From: Actinophytocola sp035995025
Lineage (GTDB): Bacteria > Actinomycetota > Actinomycetes > Mycobacteriales > Pseudonocardiaceae
Direction of reading: 5' to 3'
NCBI GenBank assembly: GCA_035995025.1
Contig: DASYKY010000054.1
Span: forward strand, 1-64,000
DNA: 64,000 nt
Part shown: positions 42,175 to 50,449 of the stretch, one piece after another
Layout of the letters: every line of letters starts with the position of its first letter
How positions within the stretch are numbered: position 1 is the first letter of the stretch
Made by a program: the position numbers and the translations under genes
Notes under the pieces: model-generated
Seen by the model: the letters and a program-made list of their open reading frames with translations, nothing else
Told to the model about the DNA's origin: nothing
The model's database searches: none

Positions 42175-43518
42175 TCAGCCGGTGTCCGTCGGGCCAGCAG
42201 CCGGCTCGGCGGTCACCGGCTGGTCGAGCAGCTGGATCACCGCGAGGACGACCACCAGCAGCAGCGCGATCAGCAGCACGGTCAGGCCGCTCGGCCGGTC
42301 GATGAACACGAAGATCAGCACGGCGAGCCCGACGGCCGCGCCGCGCAGCACGCCGCGGTAGGTGTGCACCCAGGCGCCGACCTTGCCCGACCGCAGCCCG
42401 GTCCGCCCGCGCAGCCAGGTCAGCCCGCTCACCACGCCGCGGCGGATCCGCACCGCGGTCGTCGACGGCCCGGCCAGGAACGCGCCGAGCGCGACGACCA
42501 GGCCGACCACGAGCAGCGTGCGCAACCCGTCGCGCAGGAAGCGCACGATGATGTCGTAGGCGGCGGCCGTCGGCGCGGCGGAGCGGCTGGGCACGTTGTT
42601 CAGCAGGATCGCCCGCGCGATCAGCAGGCCGGCGCCGAGCACCAGCATGCTCGCGGCGAAGCCGATACCGGTGGCCACCAGTGCGCGGCGGTGCCTGCGG
42701 GCCAGGTAGACGCCCAGGACCAGCAGCGCGATCGCCACCCACGGAAGCCACGTCGCCACCTTGTCCAAAGTGGTGTAGTAGCCGCGCGCCTTCACCAGCC
42801 CGGCGGCGTCGGCGATCGCGATGGTCGGGTGCACCTCGGGGATCCGGTTCACCGCGGCCAGCCCGGACTTCGCCAGCTCCTGCTTGGCCGCGTCGATGAA
42901 CGGGGCCAGGTCGAGGGTCACCTTGTCCCCCTGGATGGCCACCGCCGAGGCCGACCCGGACAGCACGGCGTTGGCCTGCTCATGGGCGATGCGGATCGCC
43001 TGGTCCCAGGCCCGCGCGAACTGCTCGCTGGCGAACAGGTCGGCGACCCGGGTGTGCACGAAGTCCCGCACGCTGTTCGCGAGCGGGCCGGTCAGGTCGT
43101 GCAGCCGGTCGGCCAGCCGCGTCGGCAGGCCCTGCGCGGCCAGCGCGTCGACCGCCTCGTTGGCCAGGCCCTGCACGTCGACGTAGGTGAACACGGTGTC
43201 GGTGACCCGGTTGGTCAGCGCGGCCTGCACGGCCGGGTCGCGGATCAGCGGGTCCACCGTGGCGGTGAACCGGTCGGTGTCGGCGACCTGGTTGTGCACC
43301 CACACGGTCGCCAGCGCGACGGGCGCCAGCAGGCAGCCCAGCACGATGAGGATCGCGGACAGGATCGACTTCCACGCGAACCGCCTGCGCGTGCGGCCCG
43401 TGCGCAGCGTCCCGACCTCGCTGCGCAACCGTTCCAGCTCGGCACGTTCGTCGGCGTTCAGCGCTCCGGCACTCGTCGCCTCTTCAGCGTTTCGGTCCTG
43501 GTCGACCTGTTCGGACAC
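42175..43518 (-). CDS. Integral membrane protein with large extracytoplasmic domain
   Basis: The 447-residue protein has an N-terminal coiled-coil-like stretch (DERAELERLRSEVGTLR), a membrane helix at about 52-73, an extracytoplasmic region to about 250, then four or more helices (WVAIALLVLGVYLA, ASMLVLGAGLLIARAIL, TLLVVGLVVALGAFLAG, GLAVLIFVFI). The layout is known from uncharacterised actinobacterial membrane proteins. The last helices are followed by a short polar tail. It is divergent from the BrkB gene, sharing the box at 43572. Confidence 0.75.
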   Translation of the reverse strand: MSEQVDQDRNAEEATSAGALNADERAELERLRSEVGTLRTGRTRRRFAWKSILSAILIVLGCLLAPVALATVWVHNQVADTDRFTATVDPLIRDPAVQAALTNRVTDTVFTYVDVQGLANEAVDALAAQGLPTRLADRLHDLTGPLANSVRDFVHTRVADLFASEQFARAWDQAIRIAHEQANAVLSGSASAVAIQGDKVTLDLAPFIDAAKQELAKSGLAAVNRIPEVHPTIAIADAAGLVKARGYYTTLDKVATWLPWVAIALLVLGVYLARRHRRALVATGIGFAASMLVLGAGLLIARAILLNNVPSRSAAPTAAAYDIIVRFLRDGLRTLLVVGLVVALGAFLAGPSTTAVRIRRGVVSGLTWLRGRTGLRSGKVGAWVHTYRGVLRGAAVGLAVLIFVFIDRPSGLTVLLIALLLVVVLAVIQLLDQPVTAEPAAGPTDTG

Positions 43519-43571
43519 GGTGTGCCTCCCTCCGTCCCCGACGGCCCAGCATCGGGGTGCCCGGGCGCGGG

Positions 43572-43594
43572 CACCTCCCCCGGCGGGGATGAGG
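43572..43594. promoter_or_regulatory. Inverted repeat containing a perfect MalT-type box
   Basis: The right arm GGGGATGAGG (43585-43594) matches the E. coli MalT box consensus GGGGA(T/G)GAGG exactly. The left arm CACCTCCCC is its approximate complement. It lies only 5 bp before the GTG of the BrkB gene, so it overlaps the ribosome-binding position as well. Confidence 0.55.
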
Positions 43595-43598
43595 CGCC

Positions 43599-44516
43599 GT
43601 GACCGGGTTCGTGGCCCGGGCCGGTGAACGGGCCCGCCGGCTGTACGAGCAGACGCAGGCCGCGGCGGATCGCTACGCGGCGATCGCGGTGGGTTTCGCG
43701 ATGGTGCGGCGGGATCTCGAGGTCGGCGGCACGCTGCTCGCCGGGGCGCTCGCGTTCCGGGTGTTCATCTGGCTGCTGCCGTGCTGCCTGCTGGCGACCG
43801 CGCTGATCGGGTTCAGCCAGGCGACCACGCGGTCCCCCGAGGAGCTGACCCGCGACCTCGGCATGAGCCCGCTGACCGCGAACCTGCTCGGCCAGGTCGG
43901 CGCGCAGGCCGAGCACGGCCGCTACCTCACCGCGATCCTGGGCCTGGTGCTGCTGCTGTGGGCCGGCCTCGCGCTCGGCCGGGTCCTCGACCGCATCCAC
44001 CAGCGGGTGTGGCAGGTCCGGGCCGACGGCGGCCCGAAGTCGGCGCTCGCCCGGGTGGCCCGGTACAACGCCGCCCTCCTGCTGGCCGTCGCCGGCAACC
44101 TGGCCGAGCCCTTCGTCGTCGCGGCCATCGGGCAGTCGCCCGGGCTGGTGTCGTTGCCCTCGCTGGTGTTCTACGTGCTGATAGGGATCGTGCTGCTCAG
44201 CCCCCGGTGGCCGCCCGCCTGGCGGACGGCGTGGCCCGGCGCGCTGCTGATCGCGCTCGGCATGGAGGGCCTGCACCTGGTGGCCGTGCTCTACCTGCCC
44301 GGCAAGCTGAGCCGCGCCTCGGAGCTCTACGGCGCGCTGGGGGTGGCCGCGTCGGTGCTGGTGTGGCTCGCGCTGATCGCGCGGCTGATCGTGCTGGCCC
44401 AGGTGCTCAACGCCGTGCTGGCCGAGCGCGCGGCCGGCCGGGTGGCCGAGGACCCACCTGTTGCGGGTGATGCGAGCCGGTCGCCGGATGCGGAGGCTGA
44501 GGACGCGCGGGGGTGA
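43599..44516 (+). CDS. YihY/BrkB family membrane protein
   Basis: The 305-residue protein has six membrane segments, starting with LEVGGTLLAGALAFRVFIWLLPCCLLATALIGF, the BrkB family opening. It continues through YLTAILGLVLLLWAGLALGRVL and VAASVLVWLALIARLIVLAQVLNAVLAE. Family members are inner-membrane proteins of unclear function, once wrongly called RNase BN. It starts with GTG. Box-like sequence GCGGGTGATGCG also occurs inside its last codons at about 44464-44475. Confidence 0.87.
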   Translation: MTGFVARAGERARRLYEQTQAAADRYAAIAVGFAMVRRDLEVGGTLLAGALAFRVFIWLLPCCLLATALIGFSQATTRSPEELTRDLGMSPLTANLLGQVGAQAEHGRYLTAILGLVLLLWAGLALGRVLDRIHQRVWQVRADGGPKSALARVARYNAALLLAVAGNLAEPFVVAAIGQSPGLVSLPSLVFYVLIGIVLLSPRWPPAWRTAWPGALLIALGMEGLHLVAVLYLPGKLSRASELYGALGVAASVLVWLALIARLIVLAQVLNAVLAERAAGRVAEDPPVAGDASRSPDAEAEDARG

Positions 44517-44532
44517 TCTCTAGGAGGTCCAG

Positions 44533-45147
44533 GTGACCGAACAGCAAGCGGCCGGTTTCGCAGCCGGTCCGATGGAAGACGCCCGGGTCAGCGCCGCTCC
44601 CTGGGAGCAGGCCGTCACCACCACGGGGAGGCACTGGGGGCTGCACCTGTTCAACGGCCTCGTGATGCTGCTGATCGGCATCGGGGTGCTGGTGTGGCCG
44701 GGCGCCTCGCTGCTGGTCGTGTCGCTGCTGTTCGCGATCACCCTGCTGGTGAACGGAATCGTGCAGATCCTGCGGTCCATCGCGGACAGCGGCGCGGGCG
44801 GCGGGCGGCGGGTGCTCTTCGGCCTGCTCGGCGCGCTGTCGCTGCTGGCCGGGGTGCTGTGCCTGCGCTCGCCGCTGCAGACGCTCGCGGCGATCGCGCT
44901 GCTGATCGGGTCCTGGTGGATCATCAGCGGCGTGCTGACGCTGATCGGCGCGATGAGCGGGTCGACCGAGGGAAGCCGCGGCTGGGCCGCGGTGGTCGGC
45001 GTGGTCAGTGTGATCGCCGGGTTCGTCGTGCTGCTGCAGCCCGGGATCTCGTTGCTGGCACTGGAGTTCACGACCGGCATCGCGCTGATCGTCCTGGGAG
45101 CCGTCGTGATGATCGGCGCCGTGCGCGACCGCAACCGGCCCGTCTAG
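44533..45147 (+). CDS. HdeD-like (DUF308) membrane protein
   Basis: The 204-residue protein is a paralogue of the gene at 40740. It has LVWPGASLLVVSLLFAITLLVNGIVQIL, LCLRSPLQTLAAIALLIGSWWIISGVLTLIGAM and VVLLQPGISLLALEFTTGIALIVLG. It starts with GTG after a strong AGGAGGTCC. It is followed closely by a 41-residue membrane peptide, a DUF6069 protein and a holin-like protein on the same strand, probably one operon with the BrkB gene. Confidence 0.87.
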   Translation: MTEQQAAGFAAGPMEDARVSAAPWEQAVTTTGRHWGLHLFNGLVMLLIGIGVLVWPGASLLVVSLLFAITLLVNGIVQILRSIADSGAGGGRRVLFGLLGALSLLAGVLCLRSPLQTLAAIALLIGSWWIISGVLTLIGAMSGSTEGSRGWAAVVGVVSVIAGFVVLLQPGISLLALEFTTGIALIVLGAVVMIGAVRDRNRPV

Positions 45148-45155
45148 GGGGTGTC

Positions 45156-45281
45156 ATGTTCGACCTCATGGTGGTGTTCATCGTGCTGGGCGTGGTGATG
45201 ATCGGCCCGCTGCTGCTCGAGCTGCTCGAACGCCGGTTCAAGATCGGCGGCAGTTCCCGCAGGATCGGCAGGACGCGATGA
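45156..45281 (+). CDS. Small single-pass membrane protein (41 aa)
   Basis: The 41-residue protein starts MFDLMVVFIVLGVVMIGPLLLELL, one membrane helix, with a basic tail RRFKIGGSSRRIGRTR. The stop overlaps the next start as ATGA and GGGGG lies upstream, both signs of real translation. A helper or regulator for the neighbouring membrane proteins is possible. No family is recognised. Confidence 0.65.
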   Translation: MFDLMVVFIVLGVVMIGPLLLELLERRFKIGGSSRRIGRTR

Positions 45282-45811
45282 TCGAGCAACCGGTGCCGTC
45301 GCGCGGCAAGCTCGACCCCGCCCGGCTGTGGTCGGGCGGCGTGGCGACCGCGGTCGTCGCCGCCCTCATCGCCGTCGTCGGCATCCTGCTGTGCCGCGGG
45401 GTGCTGGACGTGGCCGTGCTGTCGCCGAAGGGCGAGGGCGTGTGGGGCAACGCGAACACCGTCACCTACGCGCTCGTGTCCGCCGCCGTCGCGCTCGCGG
45501 CGACCGCCCTGATGCAGCTGCTGTCGGTGACCACGCCGCGGTTCCAGACGTTCTTCAGCTGGATCATGGTGCTGCTCACCGCGATCGCCGTCGTCGTGCC
45601 GCTCAGCCTGCAGGTCGACTGGGAGCCGAAGCTGTCGACCGCCGCGATCAACCTGGTGATCGGCATCGCGATCACGACGATCCTCAACGGCGTGGCGCGC
45701 AGCGCCTACCGGCCGGTGCAGCCGCCGCCGGGTCGCGCCGGCCGCTACGGCGAACCGGGCCAGTACGGCGGGCCCGGCACCACGGACGCGCCGCCCTGGC
45801 AGTCCACATAG
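45278..45811 (+). CDS. DUF6069-like membrane protein
   Basis: The 177-residue protein has four membrane segments: VATAVVAALIAVVGILLCRGVLDVAVL, TYALVSAAVALAATALMQLL, FFSWIMVLLTAIAVVVPL and AAINLVIGIAITTILNGVA. This is the usual DUF6069 pattern. The tail is Gly/Pro/Tyr-rich (GRYGEPGQYGGPG). ATG overlaps the previous stop. The function is unknown. Confidence 0.75.
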   Translation: MIEQPVPSRGKLDPARLWSGGVATAVVAALIAVVGILLCRGVLDVAVLSPKGEGVWGNANTVTYALVSAAVALAATALMQLLSVTTPRFQTFFSWIMVLLTAIAVVVPLSLQVDWEPKLSTAAINLVIGIAITTILNGVARSAYRPVQPPPGRAGRYGEPGQYGGPGTTDAPPWQST

Positions 45812-45826
45812 GTCCGGGAAGGCACG

Positions 45827-46222
45827 ATGATCAGGAACCTGCTGGTGGGCTGGGTCGTGCTCGCCGTCGCGATCGGACTGGTGGCCGGGCTGCTACCCGG
45901 CCTGCACATCAACGGCGGCGCGCTGACGCTGCTGTGGGTGGCCGCGCTCTACGCGCTGGTGAACGTCACGCTCGGCACGATCATCACCCTGCTGACCGCG
46001 CCGATCGTGCTGCTGACGCTGGGGCTGTTCACGATCGTCATCAACGCCGCCATGTTCTCGCTCATCGACTACTTCTCCGACTCGCTGGACATCGACGGCT
46101 TCGGCTGGGCGCTGCTGGCGGCCGTGTGCGTGTCGGTGTGCACGCTGCTGCTGGCTTTCTTCCTGCGGACGCTGCGCTCCCGCGTCGAGAAACGCCGCGC
46201 GCGGGAACCGCGCGCGGCGTGA
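45827..46222 (+). CDS. Phage-holin-like (superfamily IV) four-helix membrane protein
   Basis: The 131-residue protein has four membrane helices: LVGWVVLAVAIGLVAGLLPG, LLWVAALYALVNVTLG, LLTAPIVLLTLGLFTIVINAAMFSLIDYFSD and WALLAAVCVSVCTLLLAFFL. It ends with basic RVEKRRAREPRAA. This is the PF04020 type common in bacterial chromosomes outside prophages. A stress or envelope role is more likely than lysis. GGGAAGG precedes ATG 45827. Confidence 0.85.
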   Translation: MIRNLLVGWVVLAVAIGLVAGLLPGLHINGGALTLLWVAALYALVNVTLGTIITLLTAPIVLLTLGLFTIVINAAMFSLIDYFSDSLDIDGFGWALLAAVCVSVCTLLLAFFLRTLRSRVEKRRAREPRAA

Positions 46223-46240
46223 CCTGCTTGCGGTCAGTGT

Positions 46241-46284
46241 TCAGGTCCCGGTCAGGTCCCGGTCAGGTCCCGGTCAGGTCCCGT
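46241..46284. repeat. Four 11-bp tandem repeats at a convergent gene end
   Basis: TCAGGTCCCGG is repeated at 46241, 46252, 46263 and 46274 (the last ends CCCGT). The fourth copy contains the TGA stop codon of the minus-strand DUF7144 gene. The rest fills the gap to the holin-like gene end at 46222. Copy-number change would not affect either protein. Confidence 0.85.
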
Positions 46285-46690
46285 CCTTCATCGCGCCGCC
46301 GTGGGCGAGCACGGCGTAGATCACGAACACGTCGATGACAATCGTGATCAGCGCCCACACCGGATAGGCGGGCATGAACGCCATGTGCGCGATCGCGTTG
46401 AGCCCGGCGAGCACGACCGCGACGATCCGCGCCCACATCGCGCCGCTGAACAACGCGAAGCCGGCGAGCGCCGCCACGATCCCGAAGACGAGCAGGATCC
46501 AGCCCCACTGGGTGAGGTCGAACACCAGCGGGCCCTGCGGCCCGACCGCGTAGTGCTGGTCGTCGACCAACGCGACCAGGCCGTAGATCGCGTTGAACGA
46601 GCCGGTGATGATCATCATGACGCCGGCGAACCAGACCCAGCCGGCCCACGCGGTCGGCATGGCCCTGGTCGACGTCCTCGGCTGGCTCAT
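46274..46690 (-). CDS. DUF7144-type four-helix membrane protein
   Basis: The 138-residue protein has GWVWFAGVMMIITGSFNAIYGLVALVDD, WGWILLVFGIVAALAGFALFSGAMWARIVAVVLAGLNAIAHMAFM and PVWALITIVIDVFVIYAVLAHGG. These are the four helices of the actinobacterial DUF7144 family. A paralogue is at 49826. It starts 2 bp after the stop of the DUF1269 gene. The stop lies inside a tandem repeat. The function is unknown. Confidence 0.82.
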   Translation of the reverse strand: MSQPRTSTRAMPTAWAGWVWFAGVMMIITGSFNAIYGLVALVDDQHYAVGPQGPLVFDLTQWGWILLVFGIVAALAGFALFSGAMWARIVAVVLAGLNAIAHMAFMPAYPVWALITIVIDVFVIYAVLAHGGAMKDGT

Positions 46691-46692
46691 GG

Positions 46693-47184
46693 TCAGTTCG
46701 CCATCATCTCCCGCAGGGCCTTCTCCTGCTCGTCGGTCAGGTTCGACTGCAGCAGCTCCGGCTTGTGCCCTGCCTCTTCCAGCGCGGCCTTCACCTTGTC
46801 CACCACGGCGTTGCTGGACATCAGGAACAGCGCCGACGTGCCCGGGGTGATCCGGTCGCGCACGGACTTGATGAACTGGTCGTCGATCCCGACGTCGGCC
46901 AGCGAGCCGGTGAGCGCGCCCGCTGCGGCGCCGATCGCGGCGCCGAGGAACGGCACCAGGAAGATCAGGCCGAACAGCATGCCCCAGAACATCCCGCTCA
47001 TCGCGCCGCCCGCGGTGAGGTTGCGCAGCTGGCGGGTCTTGGGCTTCTTCGCGCCCGCCGCCCACGACACGGTGGCCGCGTCGTGGATCTGGATGAGTTC
47101 CTGCTTGGCCAGTATCTCCAGGCTGGAGATGGTGTCGTCGGCACCTGTGGGGGTGTCGAACTTCCACACCGTCAGCGTCGTCAT
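46693..47184 (-). CDS. DUF1269 (glycine-zipper-type) membrane protein
   Basis: The 163-residue protein starts MTTLTVWKFDTPTGADDTISSLE. Its core AGGAMSGMFWGMLFGLIFLVPFLGAAIGAAAGALTGSLADVGIDDQFIK has the Gly-rich membrane segment of DUF1269. It ends ELLQSNLTDEQEKALREMMAN. The first 55 residues are a soluble alpha/beta-like domain. AGGAGG precedes ATG 47184. It overlaps the upstream CxxC gene by ATGA and precedes the DUF7144 gene, so the three may form one unit. Confidence 0.86.
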   Translation of the reverse strand: MTTLTVWKFDTPTGADDTISSLEILAKQELIQIHDAATVSWAAGAKKPKTRQLRNLTAGGAMSGMFWGMLFGLIFLVPFLGAAIGAAAGALTGSLADVGIDDQFIKSVRDRITPGTSALFLMSSNAVVDKVKAALEEAGHKPELLQSNLTDEQEKALREMMAN

Positions 47185-47510
47185 CGTGTCCTCCTGTCGA
47201 GTTGCCGTTGCCACGATCGGGCGGTGGACCCGTTGCCGCCTCGCCTTTTCGGGGTGAGACCGAAGGTGCGCGGGCGCTGCGGCCACGCCGCGGCAGACCG
47301 ACGCGCCGACCAGCGCGCCGAAGAAGCCGCGTTGCCGTGCCGGGACCGCATCCGGCGGATCGCCCGCAGCCCCGCCAGGCCCTCGGCCGGCGGCAGCTCG
47401 CCCCGCTCGGCCTGCTCGACCAATCGGTAGCGGACGGAGATCTGGTCGCGCAGCACCGCTGCGGCTCGGACTCCACAGTGGACACACCGGCTGGGGCCGG
47501 TGGCGGTCAT
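47181..47510 (-). CDS. Hypothetical small protein with CxxC (about 109 aa)
   Basis: A possible 109-residue protein containing SRCVHCGVRAAAVLRDQISVRYRLVEQAERGELPPAEGLAGLRAIRRM, a Cys-x-x-Cys plus helical segment. A basic Arg/Ser-rich tail follows. The stop overlaps the DUF1269 start as ATGA, which supports translation. The start is uncertain: ATG 47510, or further up to 47639. It could be a zinc-binding or redox protein, but no family is recognised. Confidence 0.5.
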   Translation of the reverse strand: MTATGPSRCVHCGVRAAAVLRDQISVRYRLVEQAERGELPPAEGLAGLRAIRRMRSRHGNAASSARWSARRSAAAWPQRPRTFGLTPKRRGGNGSTARSWQRQLDRRTR

Positions 47511-47634
47511 CAGCGCGGTCGGCAGCACGACGACCGGGCGTCCGGCGCGCCGCCCGCGGCGGCGACGCGGACCAGCGGAACCAATCCGAGGGCCCGATGC
47601 GGGTGATCGTGAGGTGAGCGCCCGAAAAACGAGC

Positions 47635-47690
47635 CTCACCCCGCGGGTGAGCTCGGCGGCGGGGCGTGCGAGGTCACCCCGGGCGGGTGA
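47635..47690. promoter_or_regulatory. Two perfect TCACCC/GGGTGA palindromes upstream of the MFS gene
   Basis: CTCACCC-CGC-GGGTGAG (47635-47651) and TCACCC-CGGGC-GGGTGA (47674-47690) are perfect inverted repeats 22 bp apart. The second ends 35 bp before the MFS start codon, the right distance for an activator or -35 site. A looser copy, GGGTGATCGTGAGGTGAG, lies at about 47601-47618. These are the clearest copies of the island-wide motif. Confidence 0.65.
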
Positions 47691-47725
47691 GGCACCCGTG
47701 TCGCGGCGGCTCCGACAATCTCCCG

Positions 47726-49216
47726 ATGACCGCAGACCGGGCCGCCGTGCCCACGTCAGCCAAGGTGGGCGGCGGTGTGCTGGCCGCGACGTGCATCGCC
47801 ACGCTCGTCGTCAACGCCAACACCTCGGCGGTCAGCATCCTGCTGCCCGCGATCAGCGAGGACGTCGGCGTCGGCGTCACGACCCTGCAGTGGGCGGTGA
47901 CGGGCTACTCGCTCGTCGGCGCCGCGGTGATCGTGACCGGCGGCGTCCTCGGTGACATCGCGGGCAGGCGGCGCGTGTTCATCGGCGCGCTGGTGCTGTT
48001 CGTCGCCTCGTGCGTGCTGATCGCGCTCGTGAACAGCGGCGGCGGGGTGATCGCCGGCCGCGCGATCCAGGGGGCGGCCGGGTCGACGCTGCTGGCCTGC
48101 GGGCTGAGCCTGCTGTCGGTGTCGGCGTCCGGGCAGGCACAGCTGCGCGCGGTCTCCTTGTGGGGCGCGGCATCCGCGGTCGGCGCCGCGCTGGGACCGC
48201 TGGTCGGCGGCGCGCTCGTCGACTCGACCGGCTGGCAGGGACTGTTCTGGATCGACGCGGCGATCGCGGCCGCCGTCATCCCGCTGACGCTGCGCACGGT
48301 CGAGGAGTCCCGCGACCCGGACCGGCCGCGCTCGATCGACTTCGCCGGCATGGTGCTGGTGGCGCTCATGCTGGTGCCGCTGGTGCTGGCGCTCAGCAAG
48401 GGCCCGGTCTGGGGCTGGGCCTCGGCGGCCACGCTCATCTGCTTCGCGATCGCCGTGGTCGCGACCGTCGCGTTCGTCTACACCGAACAGCGCGTGCGCG
48501 CCCCGCTGGTGGACCTGCGGCTGCTGCGCAACGCCGTGCTCGTCGGCGCCACGCTGGTGATCCTGATCGTGGCCGGCGCCATCAACGGGCTGATGTACGT
48601 GATGTCGCTGTACTTCCAGGACCCCGCCGGGCTCGGCCTGAGCCCGCTGCAGGCCGGGCTCGCGACGCTGCCCGCGGCCGCCGGCATGGTGGTCATCGCG
48701 CCGTTCGTGAGCAGGCTCGCCGCGCGCATCGGCTCGCGGTCGGTCATCGTGCTCGGGTTCGTGATCACCACGGCCGGGTTCCTGGTGCTGGTGTTCCTCA
48801 CCCCGTCGTGGGGCTACGGGCTGTTCGTGCTGCCGCTGGTGGCGGTCGCGGTCGGCATGGGCTTCTCCAACGGCTGCGCGTCGTCGGCGGCGACGGCGTC
48901 GGTGTCGAACAACGAGGTCGGTGCGGCGTCGGGCATCTCGAACATGGCGCGCTACGTGGGCGCGGCGTTGTTCGTCGCCGCCACCGCCACCCTGTACAGC
49001 ACGGCGACGAGCGCGACCGACGTCTCCGCCGCGCAGGGGGTCGCCGACGGCGTCACCCGTTCCGCGCTGCTGATGACGATCGTGTCCGCGGCCGGTATCG
49101 CGCTGGCGGTGTTCTACGGCCGGCACAAGCCGCACCCGCAGCGGGCGGTGGACGCCGCCGCGGCGGCCGCGGTCGTCGTGCACACCGTGCCGGTCTCGGC
49201 GCCCACGCGCGCCTGA
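47726..49216 (+). CDS. MFS transporter, DHA2 (14-helix) drug exporter family
   Basis: The 496-residue protein has 14 membrane segments. Its opening, VVNANTSAVSILLPAISEDVGVGVTTLQWAVTGYSLVGAAVIVTGG, is typical of DHA2 exporters, with LGDIAGRRRVFI in loop 2-3 and GLSLLSVSASGQAQLRAVSLWGAASAVGAALGPLVGG (motif C) further on. I start at ATG 47726 rather than the upstream codons. The substrate is unknown; an organic cation or antibiotic exporter is the usual role. Confidence 0.88.
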   Translation: MTADRAAVPTSAKVGGGVLAATCIATLVVNANTSAVSILLPAISEDVGVGVTTLQWAVTGYSLVGAAVIVTGGVLGDIAGRRRVFIGALVLFVASCVLIALVNSGGGVIAGRAIQGAAGSTLLACGLSLLSVSASGQAQLRAVSLWGAASAVGAALGPLVGGALVDSTGWQGLFWIDAAIAAAVIPLTLRTVEESRDPDRPRSIDFAGMVLVALMLVPLVLALSKGPVWGWASAATLICFAIAVVATVAFVYTEQRVRAPLVDLRLLRNAVLVGATLVILIVAGAINGLMYVMSLYFQDPAGLGLSPLQAGLATLPAAAGMVVIAPFVSRLAARIGSRSVIVLGFVITTAGFLVLVFLTPSWGYGLFVLPLVAVAVGMGFSNGCASSAATASVSNNEVGAASGISNMARYVGAALFVAATATLYSTATSATDVSAAQGVADGVTRSALLMTIVSAAGIALAVFYGRHKPHPQRAVDAAAAAAVVVHTVPVSAPTRA

Positions 49217-49221
49217 AACCC

Positions 49222-49857
49222 TTACGGGCGAACGTCTTTCACCGCCGCGAGCCGCAGCCCGGTGCGGCTGACCGCGTCGTGGCGGGCCGCCAGCATGCCC
49301 GAGTCGAGCGCGCGCACCAGGTAGGAGCCGGCCCCGTGGCGCAGGCGGATGTCCGCGATCCGCGCGTCGAACGTGACCGGCTCGCCCGCCGGGCTGATGT
49401 GCATGTCGCAGTGCCACAGGGCGTCGCGCAGCGCGGTGTGCTCGTCGGGGAACGCGTCCAGCTCGGCGGTGAACCCGCGCAGCTCGGCCACGAAGGCGGC
49501 CGCGGAGTGCCGGGCGACGAGGTTCGCGAGGCGTGTGGTGCTCCACGAAGTCCGCTGCGTGGCGAGGAAGCGGGCGCCGTCGAGCGGGTGGTAGCCGGTG
49601 TCGGCCAGCGGTGGCGCGTAGCCGATGTCGTGCAGGAGCGCCGCCGCGACCAGCAGCTCGCGGTCGGGATCGACGAGCAACGCCCGGCCCGCCCTGGAGG
49701 CGAGCCGGGCGACGCCCTGGACGTGGGCCCATCGTCGGGGCAACTGCCGAGCGAGGTGGTGCTCGGCCAGGTCCCACGCCCAGAGCGCTACGGACCGGCG
49801 CGGGAGGCCGCCCGCGCCGGTGCGCTCACCAGTCGGCGCGCTTGGCCTCGTCGCCAT
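49222..49857 (-). CDS. HD domain phosphohydrolase-like protein
   Basis: The 211-residue protein has HD-type metal motifs: ELLVAAALLHDIGYAPPLADTGYHPLDGARFL (HD at about 75-76), ARHSAAAFVAEL and DALWHCDMHISPAG (Asp of the second half). HD proteins hydrolyse phosphodiesters or nucleotides. The order HD ... H..D is complete enough for activity. It converges on the MFS gene (5 bp apart). Its start overlaps the DUF7144 stop by 32 bp, so a later start codon is possible. Confidence 0.8.
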   Translation of the reverse strand: MATRPSAPTGERTGAGGLPRRSVALWAWDLAEHHLARQLPRRWAHVQGVARLASRAGRALLVDPDRELLVAAALLHDIGYAPPLADTGYHPLDGARFLATQRTSWSTTRLANLVARHSAAAFVAELRGFTAELDAFPDEHTALRDALWHCDMHISPAGEPVTFDARIADIRLRHGAGSYLVRALDSGMLAARHDAVSRTGLRLAAVKDVRP

Positions 49858-50284
49858 GGACGATCAGGGCCCAGATCACCAGCACGTCCAGCGCGATGAC
49901 GATCACGGCCCACACGGGGTAGGCGGACAGGAAGGTCAGCTGGGCGATCGCGTTGATGCCGCAGAGGATGACGCCGCTGACGCGTGCCCAGGTCGCGCCG
50001 GTGAACAACCCGACACCGACGATGACCGCGAGGCCGCCGATGATCAGGTGCACCCAGCCCCACCCGGTGATGTCGAACACCAGCACGCCCTGCTGTGTCG
50101 CGACGAAGTACTGGTCGTTGAACAGGGCGACCAGGCCCTCGATGATGTTGAACGTCCCCAGCAGGATCATCATCGCGCCGCCGAAGTACACCCACCCGAC
50201 CCAACCGGACCGCGGTGCCGAGCGGCCGTGTGTGGTGGAGGCCGCCGACGTCGCGCCTGCGTCGTGAACCGCGTGTTCACTCAT
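49826..50284 (-). CDS. DUF7144-type four-helix membrane protein
   Basis: The 152-residue protein is a paralogue of the gene at 46274. It has GWVGWVYFGGAMMILLGTFNIIEGLVALFNDQYFV, GWVHLIIGGLAVIVGVGLFTGATWARVSGVILCGINAIAQLTFL and PVWAVIVIALDVLVIWALIVHG. It has a longer polar N-terminus. I start at ATG 50284. It is divergent from the amphi-Trp gene; two palindromic boxes lie between them. Confidence 0.83.
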   Translation of the reverse strand: MSEHAVHDAGATSAASTTHGRSAPRSGWVGWVYFGGAMMILLGTFNIIEGLVALFNDQYFVATQQGVLVFDITGWGWVHLIIGGLAVIVGVGLFTGATWARVSGVILCGINAIAQLTFLSAYPVWAVIVIALDVLVIWALIVHGDEAKRADW

Positions 50285-50342
50285 GGTCTTACTCCCCTTC
50301 TCGAGGTTGCGGCCATGGTGGGACACGTCCGGTGCGCGCATC

Positions 50343-50386
50343 CTCACCCGGAGCGGGTGAGCTGCAAGGTCACTCCCGGCGGGTGA
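50343..50386. promoter_or_regulatory. Two TCACCC/GGGTGA boxes between DUF7144 and amphi-Trp genes
   Basis: CTCACCC-GGAGC-GGGTGAG (50343-50361) has perfect 7-bp arms. TCACTCC-CGGC-GGGTGA (50370-50386) has one mismatch and is followed by TGC, as in other copies. Both lie about 60-110 bp from the start codons of the two divergent genes. Confidence 0.6.
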
Positions 50387-50449
50387 TGCTCCCGGCGGCC
50401 GGCGGCTGGTCGGCTGGTAGCAGGAACCACGCCACCGGAAGGGGACCCC

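Noticed and set aside
45827..46222. Holin of a phage lysis cassette
   Set aside because: No endolysin or other phage genes are adjacent. Superfamily IV holin-like proteins are common chromosomal membrane proteins.
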